64,000 nucleotides of DNA from Myxacorys californica WJT36-NPBG1. Its GTDB lineage: Bacteria > Cyanobacteriota > Cyanobacteriia > Leptolyngbyales > Leptolyngbyaceae. The stretch lies in assembly GCA_019359315.1 (NCBI GenBank), contig JAHHHO010000018.1, positions 26,066 through 90,065 on the forward strand. Reading direction: 5' to 3'. Shown piece by piece: positions 25,125 to 34,624 of the stretch. The position numbers and the translations under genes were made by a program. Position 1 is the stretch's first letter. Each line of letters begins with the position of its first letter. The notes under the pieces were generated by a model. The model did not search any database, was not told the DNA's origin, and worked only from the letters and a program-made list of their open reading frames with translations.

Positions 25125-27350
25125 TTAAGGGTGTTGAGCAACTTCGATAGCAGACGGAACCGCAGCGTAGCGACGCTTTCTTGGCTCTAAGCTGCTGCGG
25201 GCGCTAGTCACAGCAGGCGTAATAGACGCATCTCCCTGAAGCTCAGAGGAAGGCTCTGCATTCGTGGGAGTAGGCTGCTGAGGAACCATCGGACCGGAGG
25301 AATTGGGAGCCGCTTGGGAATTGGGATCAGAAATAAATGAATCGGGCGTCGGTTCAGGCGTAGCCTCAGGCGATGGGGCAATCGACTCTGGAGCAGGGGT
25401 AGATTCAGGCTGAGCAGGGGTAGACTCAGGCGGAATATCAGTTGGTGTTGGATTCAGGTCTAGGTCTGGAGAGGGTGTCTCTAAGGAGTCCGAAGGGGAT
25501 GGGGGGCTGGAACTAGGGATGTCATCACTTGACGAAGCAGGATCGGGTGCAGCAGGAGCTGACGGCGATTCGGTCGGGATGGGCGTTTCGGATGGAATAG
25601 GCGTCTCTGACGCTCCATCGGTAAGCGGAGCTTGTGGCTCAGGGCTGGACGTTGGGATCTCGCTGGGTGTGGACTCCGTTGACGCGGGCTCTGAAGGCGT
25701 TGCCGTTGGAGAGGCTAGAGCTTTAGGCGAAGAAGCCGGTTGAGACAGAATTGTGTTGGATTGCGCGTCGAGAATCATCGGCGATCGCAGCGGTTGAGCA
25801 AACGTATCGGAGACATTTTCGATCTGGTGCAGAATCTCTTGGGCGCGATCGCCGCTGACGACGCTCGGCTGAAGTCCTTTTACCTCAACGGGCAAAAGCT
25901 CGACTTTCATTTGCTTATCCTTGACGCCGACTTTGAGAACAGCAGTATCGTAATCGGTTGACGCTTTTTCGCCAAAAATAAAATTACCAAGCGAGTAGAC
26001 AATTGGGCGTCCTTTATAGATTTCTGCCCCTTGCAACATGTGAGAATGGTGCCCTACAACGACATCTGCGCCGTGATCAATCGTGGTGTGGGCCAAGTCA
26101 ATCTGCCAATCCGCTGGATATTTCGCCAGTTCTTCGCCCCAATGATAATTGACGATGATCCAATCAACTTGAGGACGAATGGCTTGAATATCCGCCGCGA
26201 CCCGATCGTTCTGACGTGGGTTGACCCCGGCTTTAGCGATGCCCGCTGCCTGCAACTCCGCCTCAGAATAGCCCAAGTACGCGATCCGCTGACCTTTCAC
26301 ATCTACAATCTTCGGACGCTGAGCCGCTTTGGCATTCTCTCCTGCACCGACGTACTGAATCCCTGCTTTGTCCAAGGTGCTCAACGTCTCTTCTAACCCT
26401 GCGGCTTGGTAGTCCATCGTGCGGCTATCTGCCAAATTCACAATATCAACGCCGCCATTCTTCAGGACTTCGACAGTAGCAGGATCGGCTTTGTAGGCAG
26501 AATCCTGTTTGGCTTGAGTGGTAAAGGGCGCATCTAGATTGACCATCGCGACATCGGCTTGGCGATATTCATTCATGGATGAAAACGCCCAATTGTGATC
26601 GTCCTTCACTAAGTCAGAATAGCCTTCTGTGAGTGCGACATCACCGCTAAACAGGAGGTTAACGCGATCGTCTTGAGCGGTGGGGTTGCCCTCAAGTTTG
26701 GTGACCGGGACAGCATCTGTCGTTCCGTTTGCCTGGATCGAAACGGTATCAGGGCGAGGCACAGTAACACTGGATGCCGTTGCAGTTGTTTGTTCTGTTG
26801 GAGAATCTGCGTAGCCTAACCAGCAGCCCATGATAAAAGCGGCGGCAGTTGTGCCCGTTAGCAGGAGCGATCGCAGCGCTCGAAACTGAACTTTTTGCAG
26901 CGTGACTTTTCGGATTCGCGAGCGGAGGGCAGCAACGTTAGGTTGGCTATGGGCGGGTCGCGACGAGTCTTCAAACTGCTGTGCGGACAACTTGGCCCGT
27001 CTAGCAGGAGACACGACCCGCGCAGACTGACGCCACAGCACGCGTGGCTTATCCACATATTTAGTCGTGATTTGGATACCTTCAATCACGTCGGAATTCA
27101 ATTTCCAGAGGTGACGACACACAAACCGCACCAAACTTTTACGAAATTCTGGGGATTTGGCGTTGAGTTGGGGAAGCGGGTGAAACTCGACAACGATTTG
27201 GAGGTGACCTGGATGCCGCGCCGCGCCAACTTGGGCGCGAAGATGGTGAGGCAGCAAAAACACATTGAGCCAATCCGCGATCGCTCGGAAGTTGCCCGAT
27301 CTTGCCAACTCTACCAGTGACGATTGCTCTCGATGGACGGCGTAACTCAT
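25125..27350 (-). CDS. CapA family protein with cyanobacterial N-terminal domain and Pro/Ser-rich tail
   Basis: About 741 residues from the ATG at 27350. An N-terminal ~100-residue domain (ARSGNFRAIADWLNVFLLP, then VRFVCRHLWKLNSDVIEG) resembles a module found on several cyanobacterial proteins. A membrane segment near residue 160-180 is followed by a CapA metallophosphatase-like domain (VNLLFSGDVALTEG, MVNLDAPF, WIIVNYHWGEEL, VVVGHHSHMLQGAEIY, IVYSLGNFIFGEK), then a ~180-residue tail rich in Pro, Ser, Thr and Glu. CapA-type proteins act in poly-gamma-glutamate capsule or surface biogenesis. Here the catalytic domain is probably periplasmic; the substrate is unknown. Confidence 0.85.
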   Translation of the reverse strand: MSYAVHREQSSLVELARSGNFRAIADWLNVFLLPHHLRAQVGAARHPGHLQIVVEFHPLPQLNAKSPEFRKSLVRFVCRHLWKLNSDVIEGIQITTKYVDKPRVLWRQSARVVSPARRAKLSAQQFEDSSRPAHSQPNVAALRSRIRKVTLQKVQFRALRSLLLTGTTAAAFIMGCWLGYADSPTEQTTATASSVTVPRPDTVSIQANGTTDAVPVTKLEGNPTAQDDRVNLLFSGDVALTEGYSDLVKDDHNWAFSSMNEYRQADVAMVNLDAPFTTQAKQDSAYKADPATVEVLKNGGVDIVNLADSRTMDYQAAGLEETLSTLDKAGIQYVGAGENAKAAQRPKIVDVKGQRIAYLGYSEAELQAAGIAKAGVNPRQNDRVAADIQAIRPQVDWIIVNYHWGEELAKYPADWQIDLAHTTIDHGADVVVGHHSHMLQGAEIYKGRPIVYSLGNFIFGEKASTDYDTAVLKVGVKDKQMKVELLPVEVKGLQPSVVSGDRAQEILHQIENVSDTFAQPLRSPMILDAQSNTILSQPASSPKALASPTATPSEPASTESTPSEIPTSSPEPQAPLTDGASETPIPSETPIPTESPSAPAAPDPASSSDDIPSSSPPSPSDSLETPSPDLDLNPTPTDIPPESTPAQPESTPAPESIAPSPEATPEPTPDSFISDPNSQAAPNSSGPMVPQQPTPTNAEPSSELQGDASITPAVTSARSSLEPRKRRYAAVPSAIEVAQHP

Positions 27351-27585
27351 ACCTCGGAACTCCACACGCAAGTCATATCCATTAACCCACAGAATATTAA
27401 TACTCTAAATCGGGTAGTTTGGATGCAATTTTAGGAATTTGAGCGCTATTTTGTCATCAAGAAGACATATTTGAGTCATTGCTCTGAGAAGTTCAAACTC
27501 TAGCATGAAGCCAACCACCAAACGTTTGATCTGAGTTTGACCCGCATTATCTATTGTGAAATTTATCGTGAAACGAACTCATAGC

Positions 27586-27720
27586 ATGAAAGCAATCCTG
27601 CTCTTATTTGGATTGTATGGACTCTACCTTACAAAGTCGGCAGTTGGAATTAATTTATCTGATAAATATACAGCTTGGGAGTTCCTAAAGTCTCCAGTTC
27701 ATTCTTTTATCTACAAATAA
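27586..27720 (+). CDS. Possible small membrane protein
   Basis: A 44-codon frame beginning MKAILLLFGLYGLYLTKSAVG: a short hydrophobic helix followed by a polar segment ending HSFIYK. The composition looks protein-like and the sequence before the ATG is AT-rich, but there is no strong ribosome site and I know no family. It lies in the otherwise empty 500-base gap between divergent capA and the pentapeptide-repeat gene. Confidence 0.35.
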   Translation: MKAILLLFGLYGLYLTKSAVGINLSDKYTAWEFLKSPVHSFIYK

Positions 27721-27851
27721 TCAATAGTCTCTCATACTAAAGCGATGAGGATACGAGCGAGCGAGTACGATAGGGCATGAGAGATTATACTCTTCTGTTT
27801 GGTTCTGCCTGATTTTGCTCGTTTCATCCCCCTATTGCCTTCTCTACTGCT

Positions 27852-29126
27852 ATGTCTGTTGATCCAAATGCTTCTAACGCCGCCCCATCTCGTTTGCCAA
27901 GCTCCACTCAAAACGGGCATAGCAGCCATCCGACTGAAGTAGAAGAGTATCCAGTGGTGGTGTCTCCTCTGCCAGGGAAGCAGCGCTCTGTCGCAGATTA
28001 TTTCGCTCATCGAGCGATTGCACGCCCTCAAATAGGTGTCTCGCTCATCGTTTTGATTGCGACCGGAATTATTATTGTCGGCTTCGTTTTCGATCAAGTC
28101 TGGATCATCTTGGCTGGCTCTCTTGTCGCCATTATTCTGTCGATTCGATTGCTGATTCCGACCTTAAAGCCGTTCTTTCTTGAATTTATGTCTGAGGAAG
28201 ATCGATCCGCTTTGATTGGCTCGATCGGAGCCATAGCAGCCGTGGCGGGAGGGTTGAAACTACTGGGGGTAGATCGGGCGATCGCGCAGTTGTATACGCA
28301 ACTGAACTGGGATGCGATCGGGGCGTTGGGTGAAGTGTTTGGGGCGTTGGGGCAAATTTTGATCGCGATTCTGGCAGTCTACGTGGCGTGGCGACAGTAT
28401 GTGATTTCAAAAGATCTAACCATTCAGCAAAACACCATTACCCAACAGCAAACCATTGATACTTACTTTCAGGGAATATCAGATCTGGTGTTAGATGAGG
28501 ACGGTTTGCTAGAAGATTGGCCACAAGAACGCGCGATCGCAGAAGGACGAACGGCGGCGATTCTGAGCAGTGTCGATGGCGCAGGCAAAGCGAAGATTTT
28601 AAGGTTTTTATCGAGTGCGAAGTTACTGACGCCCCTACAACGAGATCAGCGTTTAGGACGGGCGATGCTTGACGGCTCGGGTGGATATGCCGAAGATCGC
28701 GTCCGAGGCGTGCGCGTGATTGATTTGGGGGTCATGTTGGCAGGGGCGGATCTATCCCGAACCGATTTGCGCTGGACGGATATGACGGAGGCAAATTTAA
28801 TTCGGGCGGATCTGAGCTTCTGCGACTTGGTGAAGACCAACTTTGCCCGCACCATTCTAGTCAGCGCGAAGCTTCAGGGGGCCGATTTCACGGGAACGCG
28901 ATTCTTCTACGGCGATAAAGAAACCGCAACACCCCGGAGTCGCACCGAGCCGCCGAACTATAAAACAGGGGTTCACACAGGGGCTGTGATTGAAGGAGCA
29001 GATTTTACAGATGCCCAGGATTTGTCAGAGTCTCAACGCTACTACTGCTGCGCTTGGGGCGGATCGAGGAGTCGAGGCACTATTCCGGGCGGCTGTGAGG
29101 GCATCCCGAATAAGTTGGGGCGGTAA
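27852..29126 (+). CDS. Membrane-anchored pentapeptide-repeat protein
   Basis: 424 residues. A polar N-terminal region (about 1-55) is followed by hydrophobic segments (about 60-100, 120-140 and 165-185), a helical cytosolic region (about 190-275) and then pentapeptide repeats (ADLSRTDLRWTDMTEANLIRADLSF and AKLQGADFTGTRFF regions, about 295-350; one more ADF unit near 380). The repeats fold as a square beta-helix. A Cys-containing C-terminus (YYCCAWGG) ends it. Membrane-bound pentapeptide proteins are common in cyanobacteria and mostly uncharacterised; function unknown. Confidence 0.82.
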   Translation: MSVDPNASNAAPSRLPSSTQNGHSSHPTEVEEYPVVVSPLPGKQRSVADYFAHRAIARPQIGVSLIVLIATGIIIVGFVFDQVWIILAGSLVAIILSIRLLIPTLKPFFLEFMSEEDRSALIGSIGAIAAVAGGLKLLGVDRAIAQLYTQLNWDAIGALGEVFGALGQILIAILAVYVAWRQYVISKDLTIQQNTITQQQTIDTYFQGISDLVLDEDGLLEDWPQERAIAEGRTAAILSSVDGAGKAKILRFLSSAKLLTPLQRDQRLGRAMLDGSGGYAEDRVRGVRVIDLGVMLAGADLSRTDLRWTDMTEANLIRADLSFCDLVKTNFARTILVSAKLQGADFTGTRFFYGDKETATPRSRTEPPNYKTGVHTGAVIEGADFTDAQDLSESQRYYCCAWGGSRSRGTIPGGCEGIPNKLGR

Positions 29127-29162
29127 GGGATTACCGCCAAGCTGAGGAGTGCCCTGTCATCC

Positions 29163-30158
29163 TCACGATCCGCCAATCAATTCTGTCCGCCCCGTTTCTG
29201 TCGATCGCTGAGCAGCATTAGCCACCTTAAGCGTATAGAGACTTTCCTTTGATGCCACATATAACGGTGCGCCGTGCAGCAGATGATCGATCACCGCCGC
29301 CGTATCTTTGGCAAACAGCCCCCGCCGACCGCCGACGGCGATCGCATGGTCGCCCTCTGCATTCACCAACCGTCCGACATCGCCATCAAACACGAGTGCA
29401 CCGCGATCGCCTTGCACCTCTAATTTGCGCTCAGCCGTCCAAACGGTTTCCCCTTTGCCATACACGACATCGGCAATCAGTCCGCTTTTGAATCGCAGTT
29501 GCGCCTCGCATAGACAAGCCGTGTAGTACGACTCTTGCAGGTTCCAATAGCGATTTTGACAACTGACAGTTTCCACCGCTCCAAATACGTGAATTAGGCG
29601 ATGTAGCCGCGATAGTGCTCCTGATAAGGGAAATCCGAACAATTCGGTGTGATACGTCCACTTGCGTGGAGCCGGGTGCTGAGGGCTGAGCGTGGCGTAC
29701 CGCGCATAGAATGGCGTTCCTATCTGAGGTAGGGCTTGAACAAATGCCTGATGAACGCCGCCGAGTAGTTCGATATGTTCGACGTGAAGTAAGCGATTTC
29801 GGTGTTTCGCGAGAGTTAAGAGCGCTTCACCTTCTTGCGCGTTGAGCGAGAGCGGATATTCGACAACGACATGTTTATTCGCCTCTAGAGCAGCTCGCGC
29901 GATCGCACCATGTTGAGCATTGAGGTTAGAAACGACCACCAGATCCACGCGATCGCACCCGATCAAATCTTGCCACGCGGTAAAAGTCTGTGTCCCATGC
30001 GTGTTGCCAAAGTCGCTTGTTGTTTCAGGCGTGTGTCCTGCGACGCCAATCAACTGGGCGCGATCGTTGGCATTGATCGTTTCTGCTCGGAGTTTAGCGG
30101 CGTAGCCTGTCCCAACAATGCCAACTCGAATCGGCTGCGATTGAGAAAATTGTGTCAT
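29163..30158 (-). CDS. Gfo/Idh/MocA family oxidoreductase
   Basis: About 331 residues from the ATG at 30158 (MTQFSQSQPIRVGIVGTGYAAKL). The Rossmann GxGxxA motif VGIVGTGYAA lies at the start, followed by the family's VVVSNLNAQHGAIARAALEANKHVVVEYPLSLN, with Glu-Tyr-Pro in place of the usual EKP. The C-terminal domain forms the sheet typical of the family (GDRGALVFDG). It is NAD(P)-dependent and acts on a sugar, cyclitol or biliverdin-type substrate. The EYP-type motif is also seen in biliverdin reductase (BvdR), a realistic alternative in a cyanobacterium. Confidence 0.75.
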   Translation of the reverse strand: MTQFSQSQPIRVGIVGTGYAAKLRAETINANDRAQLIGVAGHTPETTSDFGNTHGTQTFTAWQDLIGCDRVDLVVVSNLNAQHGAIARAALEANKHVVVEYPLSLNAQEGEALLTLAKHRNRLLHVEHIELLGGVHQAFVQALPQIGTPFYARYATLSPQHPAPRKWTYHTELFGFPLSGALSRLHRLIHVFGAVETVSCQNRYWNLQESYYTACLCEAQLRFKSGLIADVVYGKGETVWTAERKLEVQGDRGALVFDGDVGRLVNAEGDHAIAVGGRRGLFAKDTAAVIDHLLHGAPLYVASKESLYTLKVANAAQRSTETGRTELIGGS

Positions 30159-30250
30159 GTCTAAGTAACGCGAGTTCTGAATAAGCACGGGCAGGGAAGT
30201 AGGCTGAGAATACCAAATCCTTCAGCATCCCCCGCACCCTAATATTCAGC

Positions 30251-30753
30251 TTAGAAGAATTTTCTGCACCGTCGATTGATTTGGCGACAAAAAATCCGCA
30301 AGCCGCGAATACTCAGGCTCAAGGCGGCATTGGTACAGCTCAAGCCGCGATCGCGCAAGCACAAGCTCAAGTGGTCGAATTGGGCACAAAACGGTAGAAG
30401 TCGGTCAGCAAGTGCAGCCAGGAACTCCGCTACTGGCGATCGTAGACAATCAATATTGGGTGACAGCAAACTTTAAAGAGACGCAGCTTCTCGAGCTGCG
30501 TCCGGGACAAGCCGTGGAGATTAAGCTAGACGCGTTCCCTAGTCACGAATTTACGGGTCATATCGACAGCTTATCGCCTGCTTCAGGAGCAAACTTTACT
30601 CTCTTACCTCCTGATAATGCAACGGGCAACTTCACCAAGGTCGTGCAGCGGATTCCGGTGAAGGTCGTGTTTGATAGCAACAGCATTTGTGGGTACGAGC
30701 AGACTATTACTCCTGGTATGTCGGCAGAAGTAACGGTTGAGACAGGCAAATAG
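30251..30753 (+). pseudogene. Decayed HlyD/EmrA-type membrane fusion protein
   Basis: Two reading frames carry consecutive pieces of an EmrA-like adaptor. The first (to a stop at 30395-30397) has the coiled-coil end QAANTQAQGGIGTAQAAIAQAQAQV; the second, from about 30388, has EVGQQVQPGTPLLAIVDNQYWVTANFKETQL, the lipoyl/barrel part, and a normal C-terminus. The frames differ by a shift and about 20-25 expected residues between them are missing; the N-terminal half is gone. EmrA-type adaptors link an inner-membrane pump to the outer membrane. The pump partner is decayed too (32253-32582). Confidence 0.8.
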
Positions 30754-30943
30754 TGAGGGTTGAGAGGGGGCCATCAATCCTCTCTAGGGCCTCTCTATGG
30801 ACGGATACATTCTTCATCGGTTTTGAGGTTCTATTTGTCCTAGCGCATCCTCTTCCTCAGATCAAAATCGTGATTCCTTGCGGATTTTGCGACTTAGGCC
30901 TCCCCGCAATTCTGAGGTATTCTCTCTTCAGCCGATCTTTACT

Positions 30944-32242
30944 ATGAACTCTCAGAGCCAGCTAGCCTCCGTCCTTCGAGCCTTTCGATCGCGTAACTAT
31001 CGTCTCTTCTTTGCAGGGCAAGGACTGTCTCTGATTGGAACGTGGATGACCCAGACGGCGGTCATTTGGTTGGTCTACAGCTTAACCAACTCGGCGTTAC
31101 TCTTGGGAGTGGTTGGGTTTGCTCAACAAGCGCCAAATTTTTTGCTCAGCCCAATCGCCGGGGTATTTGTCGATCGCTGGAATCGCCATCATGTGCTGAT
31201 TGCCACCCAAGCGTTATCGCTACTGCAATCGTTGGGATTAACGGTACTCGCCATCACAGGCACGATTGATATTTGGCACATTGTCCTGCTGAGCGTTTTT
31301 CAAGGGGTCGTGAACGCGATCGACATTCCGGCGCGGCAGGCGTTTGTGGTCGAACTCGTTGAGCAGCGAGAGAATTTAGGCAATGCGATCGCGCTCAATT
31401 CTTCCATGTTTAGCGCGGCAAGATTGGTAGGCCCAGCGATCGCAGGGTTGCTCATTGCGGCGGTGGGAGTTGGAACCTGCTTTCTAATCGATACAGTGAG
31501 CTACGTAGCGGTGATTATTGGACTGCTGGCAATGCGATTGAGATCGCGGCCACGGACTGCATCCAACAGAGCCAACGATACGGTTGTGCAACGCCTGAAA
31601 GAAGGCTTTCAGTATGCGTTTGGGTTTCCGCCAATTCGCGCGATTCTGCTGTTGATTGCCTTGGTTAGCTTAGCCGGGATGCCGTACACAGTTCTTGCCC
31701 CAATTTTTGCAACCCAGATTTTGCATGGCGGGGCTGAGACATTGGGCTTTCTAATGGCAACCTCTGGACTGGGGGCACTTTGTTCGGCGATTTACCTCAG
31801 TTCTCGTCGGAGTGTTGTAGGACTCGGCAAAATCATTACTGCCGCTCCAGCTATTTTTGGTATCGCGCTGATCGTATTTTCTCAGTCGCGATCGCTGCTA
31901 ATTTCACTCCCTGCAATGTTTGTTTTAGGCGGAAGTTTAATTTTGCAGTCTACCTCTAGCAATACGGTGCTGCAAACCATTGTGGACGACGATAAGCGGG
32001 GGCGAGTCATGAGTTTCTATTCGATCGCCTTCATCGGCATGGTGACATTTGGAAACCTTTTAGCAGGGAGCCTAGCAAGTCGCATCGGTGCGCCTAGCAC
32101 GCTGTTACTGGGCGGAGGAGTGTGTATTGCAGGCTCGCTCATTTTCGGTCGCCAACTTCCCGCCCTGCGTCAACTCGTTCTGCCGATTTACTGTCGTCTT
32201 GGGCTACTAGATCCACCAGAACCGTATCCGCCTCGTTCTTAA
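30944..32242 (+). CDS. MFS transporter, EntS/MFS_3 type
   Basis: An intact 432-residue 12-helix transporter. The ATG at 30944 gives MNSQSQLASVLRAFRSRNYRLFFAGQGLSLIGTWM, the usual start of the MFS_3 (enterobactin-exporter-like) group; the longer frame from 30878 is not family-like. The motif GVFVDRWNRHHVL between helices 2 and 3 and a PARQAFVVELV segment after helix 4 are family marks. It is most likely an exporter. It sits exactly between two decayed halves of an EmrAB-like pump, so it may have been the third gene of that operon. Confidence 0.88.
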   Translation: MNSQSQLASVLRAFRSRNYRLFFAGQGLSLIGTWMTQTAVIWLVYSLTNSALLLGVVGFAQQAPNFLLSPIAGVFVDRWNRHHVLIATQALSLLQSLGLTVLAITGTIDIWHIVLLSVFQGVVNAIDIPARQAFVVELVEQRENLGNAIALNSSMFSAARLVGPAIAGLLIAAVGVGTCFLIDTVSYVAVIIGLLAMRLRSRPRTASNRANDTVVQRLKEGFQYAFGFPPIRAILLLIALVSLAGMPYTVLAPIFATQILHGGAETLGFLMATSGLGALCSAIYLSSRRSVVGLGKIITAAPAIFGIALIVFSQSRSLLISLPAMFVLGGSLILQSTSSNTVLQTIVDDDKRGRVMSFYSIAFIGMVTFGNLLAGSLASRIGAPSTLLLGGGVCIAGSLIFGRQLPALRQLVLPIYCRLGLLDPPEPYPPRS

Positions 32243-32252
32243 AGGGCATCTT

Positions 32253-32582
32253 ATGACTACCGTTGCTTACCCGCAGCCGAGCGATTCGCAAGGCGAAGAC
32301 CCAAACGATCGTGTTTCTTTCAAAACCTGGGTTGGCGTGTTTGGCACCGTCCTAGGTACATTCATGGCGGTGCTCGACATTTAGATTACCAACTCTTCGC
32401 TTCAAGATATCCAAGCGGCAATGAAAGCCATGTTAGAAGAAGGCTTCTGGATCTCAACCTCTTAATTTGGTGGCTGAAATTATCGTCATTCCATGCAAGA
32501 ACGCCTCAATCAGGCGACGCAGTATTTCATCAGTCGAGGCGCTGATTTAGCCACCGCCCAAAGGCAAGCGATCGCCCAATGA
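32253..32582 (+). pseudogene. Decayed EmrB/DHA2-type MFS transporter
   Basis: The ATG at 32253 opens a normal DHA2 N-terminus (KTWVGVFGTVLGTFMAVLDI), but codon 44 is TAG where the family has Gln (LDIQITNSS). The frame continues as ITNSSLQDIQAAMKAMLEEGFWISTS, then a further stop and a shift, then LVAEIIVIP. After that several hundred codons are deleted: the next recognisable piece, RLNQATQYFISRGADLATAQRQAIA, belongs near the C-terminal loop of EmrB. It therefore has a nonsense mutation, a frameshift and a large internal deletion. Confidence 0.82.
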
Positions 32583-32728
32583 AATTTCAAATATGGCGTA
32601 TGCAGCGCTACATGCCCTTCTGGAGCAACTTTCTCCGAATTACAAATTACAATCTACAATCTACTCGTTAGCTTGCCTAAAATAGCGTCAACTTTAAGTT
32701 CATCCGATTAACTACAGCGGCGGTGATC

Positions 32729-33691
32729 ATGACGAATTCAAGCCCGATGAGACCGATGAGCGCTGGTAACGTCGTCAGCGCTGGGTTTCGGCTCTACAGT
32801 TCCCACCTCAAGCCCTACCTTAGCATTTCAGTCAAAGCGACTCTTTGGGCAATGTTGCCGTGGGTCACGCTGATAATTTTGCTCACCGCCGCCTTCGTAC
32901 CCCTCATCCTCAGCCAAGGTCAGAATTTTGTTTCGCTCATTTTGCTGCTGCTGATCTTTCCTTGGATTGGGTTAGCGATTTATTGCGGGGCACGATCGAG
33001 CCTCAACTCTGCGCTCATTGCCCGCCTCGCCTATGGCGAACTGAGCGGACAGCCTGAAGACAGCCGAACCGCGCTTCAACAGATCAGACCCCGGATGTGG
33101 AGCTTTTTGCTCGTCCACATTGCGGTTGGGTGCGTGATGTTTGGCATCAACTTTGGCCTGTCGATCGTGCAGAACCTACTGATCATTGGGATTCCAGCGA
33201 TCGCGCTTCGGGACTACCCGAGGGTATCTGGCATCTTCGCAGTCTTCGTTTCGCTTGCCAGCCTAGCGATATACTTTTGGTTCTGGGCGCATTTCTACAT
33301 TCCAGAAGTGGCGATCGCGATGGAAGGTGACACCAACGCCTTTGATATGATTGGACGAAGCTGGAACCTTTCAAAAGGGTCAGCCAACCGAATTTTAATT
33401 ATTCTGGCGATCGCAACGTTGGTAACTCTGCCCTTGTATGGATTGGCCGCTATTCCAGTTGTACCCACGCTCATTGCTACAGCCAGTTTAATTCAGGCTC
33501 AAGATGCTTCCGCAATTGGGTGGTTTGTGTTGGCTTGCCTAGCAGGAATTCTTCTCTTTCTATTAGTTGGTCTGTTCACACTTCCGTTCTGGCAAACGCT
33601 CAAAGCGGTAGTTTATTATGATCTTCGCACTCGTCGAGAAGGCGTTGACCTCGAATTTCGCAATTCTACAAACGATACACCCCGCAATTAG
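32729..33691 (+). CDS. Multi-pass membrane protein of unknown function
   Basis: About 320 residues starting MTNSSPMRPMSAGNVVSAGFRLYSSHLKPYL; an in-frame GTG two codons earlier is possible. Six or more hydrophobic segments are visible, with a long one at about 45-65, pairs at 70-90 and 130-160, and more at 175-200 and 230-310. The pattern recalls the glycerophosphodiester-phosphodiesterase membrane-domain or DUF975 type of protein. The following RDD-family gene is 33 bases away on the same strand, and such pairs are commonly linked. No enzymatic motif is seen. Confidence 0.75.
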   Translation: MTNSSPMRPMSAGNVVSAGFRLYSSHLKPYLSISVKATLWAMLPWVTLIILLTAAFVPLILSQGQNFVSLILLLLIFPWIGLAIYCGARSSLNSALIARLAYGELSGQPEDSRTALQQIRPRMWSFLLVHIAVGCVMFGINFGLSIVQNLLIIGIPAIALRDYPRVSGIFAVFVSLASLAIYFWFWAHFYIPEVAIAMEGDTNAFDMIGRSWNLSKGSANRILIILAIATLVTLPLYGLAAIPVVPTLIATASLIQAQDASAIGWFVLACLAGILLFLLVGLFTLPFWQTLKAVVYYDLRTRREGVDLEFRNSTNDTPRN

Positions 33692-33724
33692 TGCAAGGCG
33701 ACTCACTGCAACCGCTCATCCTTT

Positions 33725-34507
33725 ATGCCGTTATTCAATCAAGTCAAAGTCCGCACTCCCGAAAGCGTTGACCTCGAATTTACGCTAGCTGGCGTTGGCA
33801 ATCGTGCGATCGCGCTGTTGATCGATTATGCCGTTTGGGGTTTGCTGCTGATTGCCGTGATCCTTTTGTGGGGTCTGCTCGCCTATAATCTGCCAATTTA
33901 TTTTCGGGGGTTAGCCAACGTTGACACTCTAGAATTGTGGTTAGCCGCTTTGTCGTGGCTCCTATATTTTGCAGTTTACACAGGCTACTTCGTAGGCTTT
34001 GAGACGCTGTGGCAAGGGCAAACGCCGGGCAAACGATATACCAAAATTCGAGTGATTCGCGAGAATGGTCAATCGGTCGGACTCGCGCAAGCTGCCCTGC
34101 GATCGTTGCTCCGACCAATTGACGATTTTCTCTCAATCGGACTGCTGCTCATCCTATTTACAAAACGAGAGAAGCGTTTGGGAGATTGGGCCGCCGGAAC
34201 ATTAGTGGTTCAAGAAGAAACGGTAATTACATCTGCCAATTTTGCTCTTCTACCTGATGCGCAACCACTCGCTGAGCAGCTACTGCAAACCACCAACATT
34301 AGCGCATTGCTACCCGACGATTTTGCGGTTATTCGGGAATATCTCCAGCGTCGCACCTTAATGGAGCCAAAAGCTAAAAGTCAATTGGGGCTTCAGTTAG
34401 CAAGACAAGCGAGAACACTGATTGGATTGCATGATTTGCCATTTGAGATGACACCAGACTTATTCTTAGAAGCGATGTATCTAGCGTATCAACAGCAATC
34501 CGTATAG
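33725..34507 (+). CDS. RDD family membrane protein
   Basis: A 260-residue protein with an RDD domain in its first 165 residues: LAGVGNRAIALLIDYAVWGLLLIAVI with the Arg and Asp of the first helix, LWQGQTPGKRYTKIRVIRENGQ, then LRSLLRPIDDFLSIGLL. A soluble C-terminal helical region follows (about 175-260). RDD proteins are poorly understood; some act in ion homeostasis. It is probably co-transcribed with the membrane protein before it. Confidence 0.85.
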   Translation: MPLFNQVKVRTPESVDLEFTLAGVGNRAIALLIDYAVWGLLLIAVILLWGLLAYNLPIYFRGLANVDTLELWLAALSWLLYFAVYTGYFVGFETLWQGQTPGKRYTKIRVIRENGQSVGLAQAALRSLLRPIDDFLSIGLLLILFTKREKRLGDWAAGTLVVQEETVITSANFALLPDAQPLAEQLLQTTNISALLPDDFAVIREYLQRRTLMEPKAKSQLGLQLARQARTLIGLHDLPFEMTPDLFLEAMYLAYQQQSV

Positions 34508-34544
34508 TGCTTGAAACACAGTGCTTGAAACACAGTGCTTGAAA
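34506..34544 (+). repeat. 14-bp direct repeat at the stop codon of the RDD gene
   Basis: The unit AGTGCTTGAAACAC occurs twice in full (34506-34519, 34520-34533), then a third, partial copy. The first copy includes the last two bases of the RDD-gene TAG stop. It looks like slippage and does not alter the protein. Confidence 0.7.
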
Positions 34545-34624
34545 TTGCATAACCTCCGCATTAGGACAGATGAGGGAGAACGGCATTTTGAGCTAGTAGA
34601 AGAGTGCTGTTGTGAGGAGAAGCG

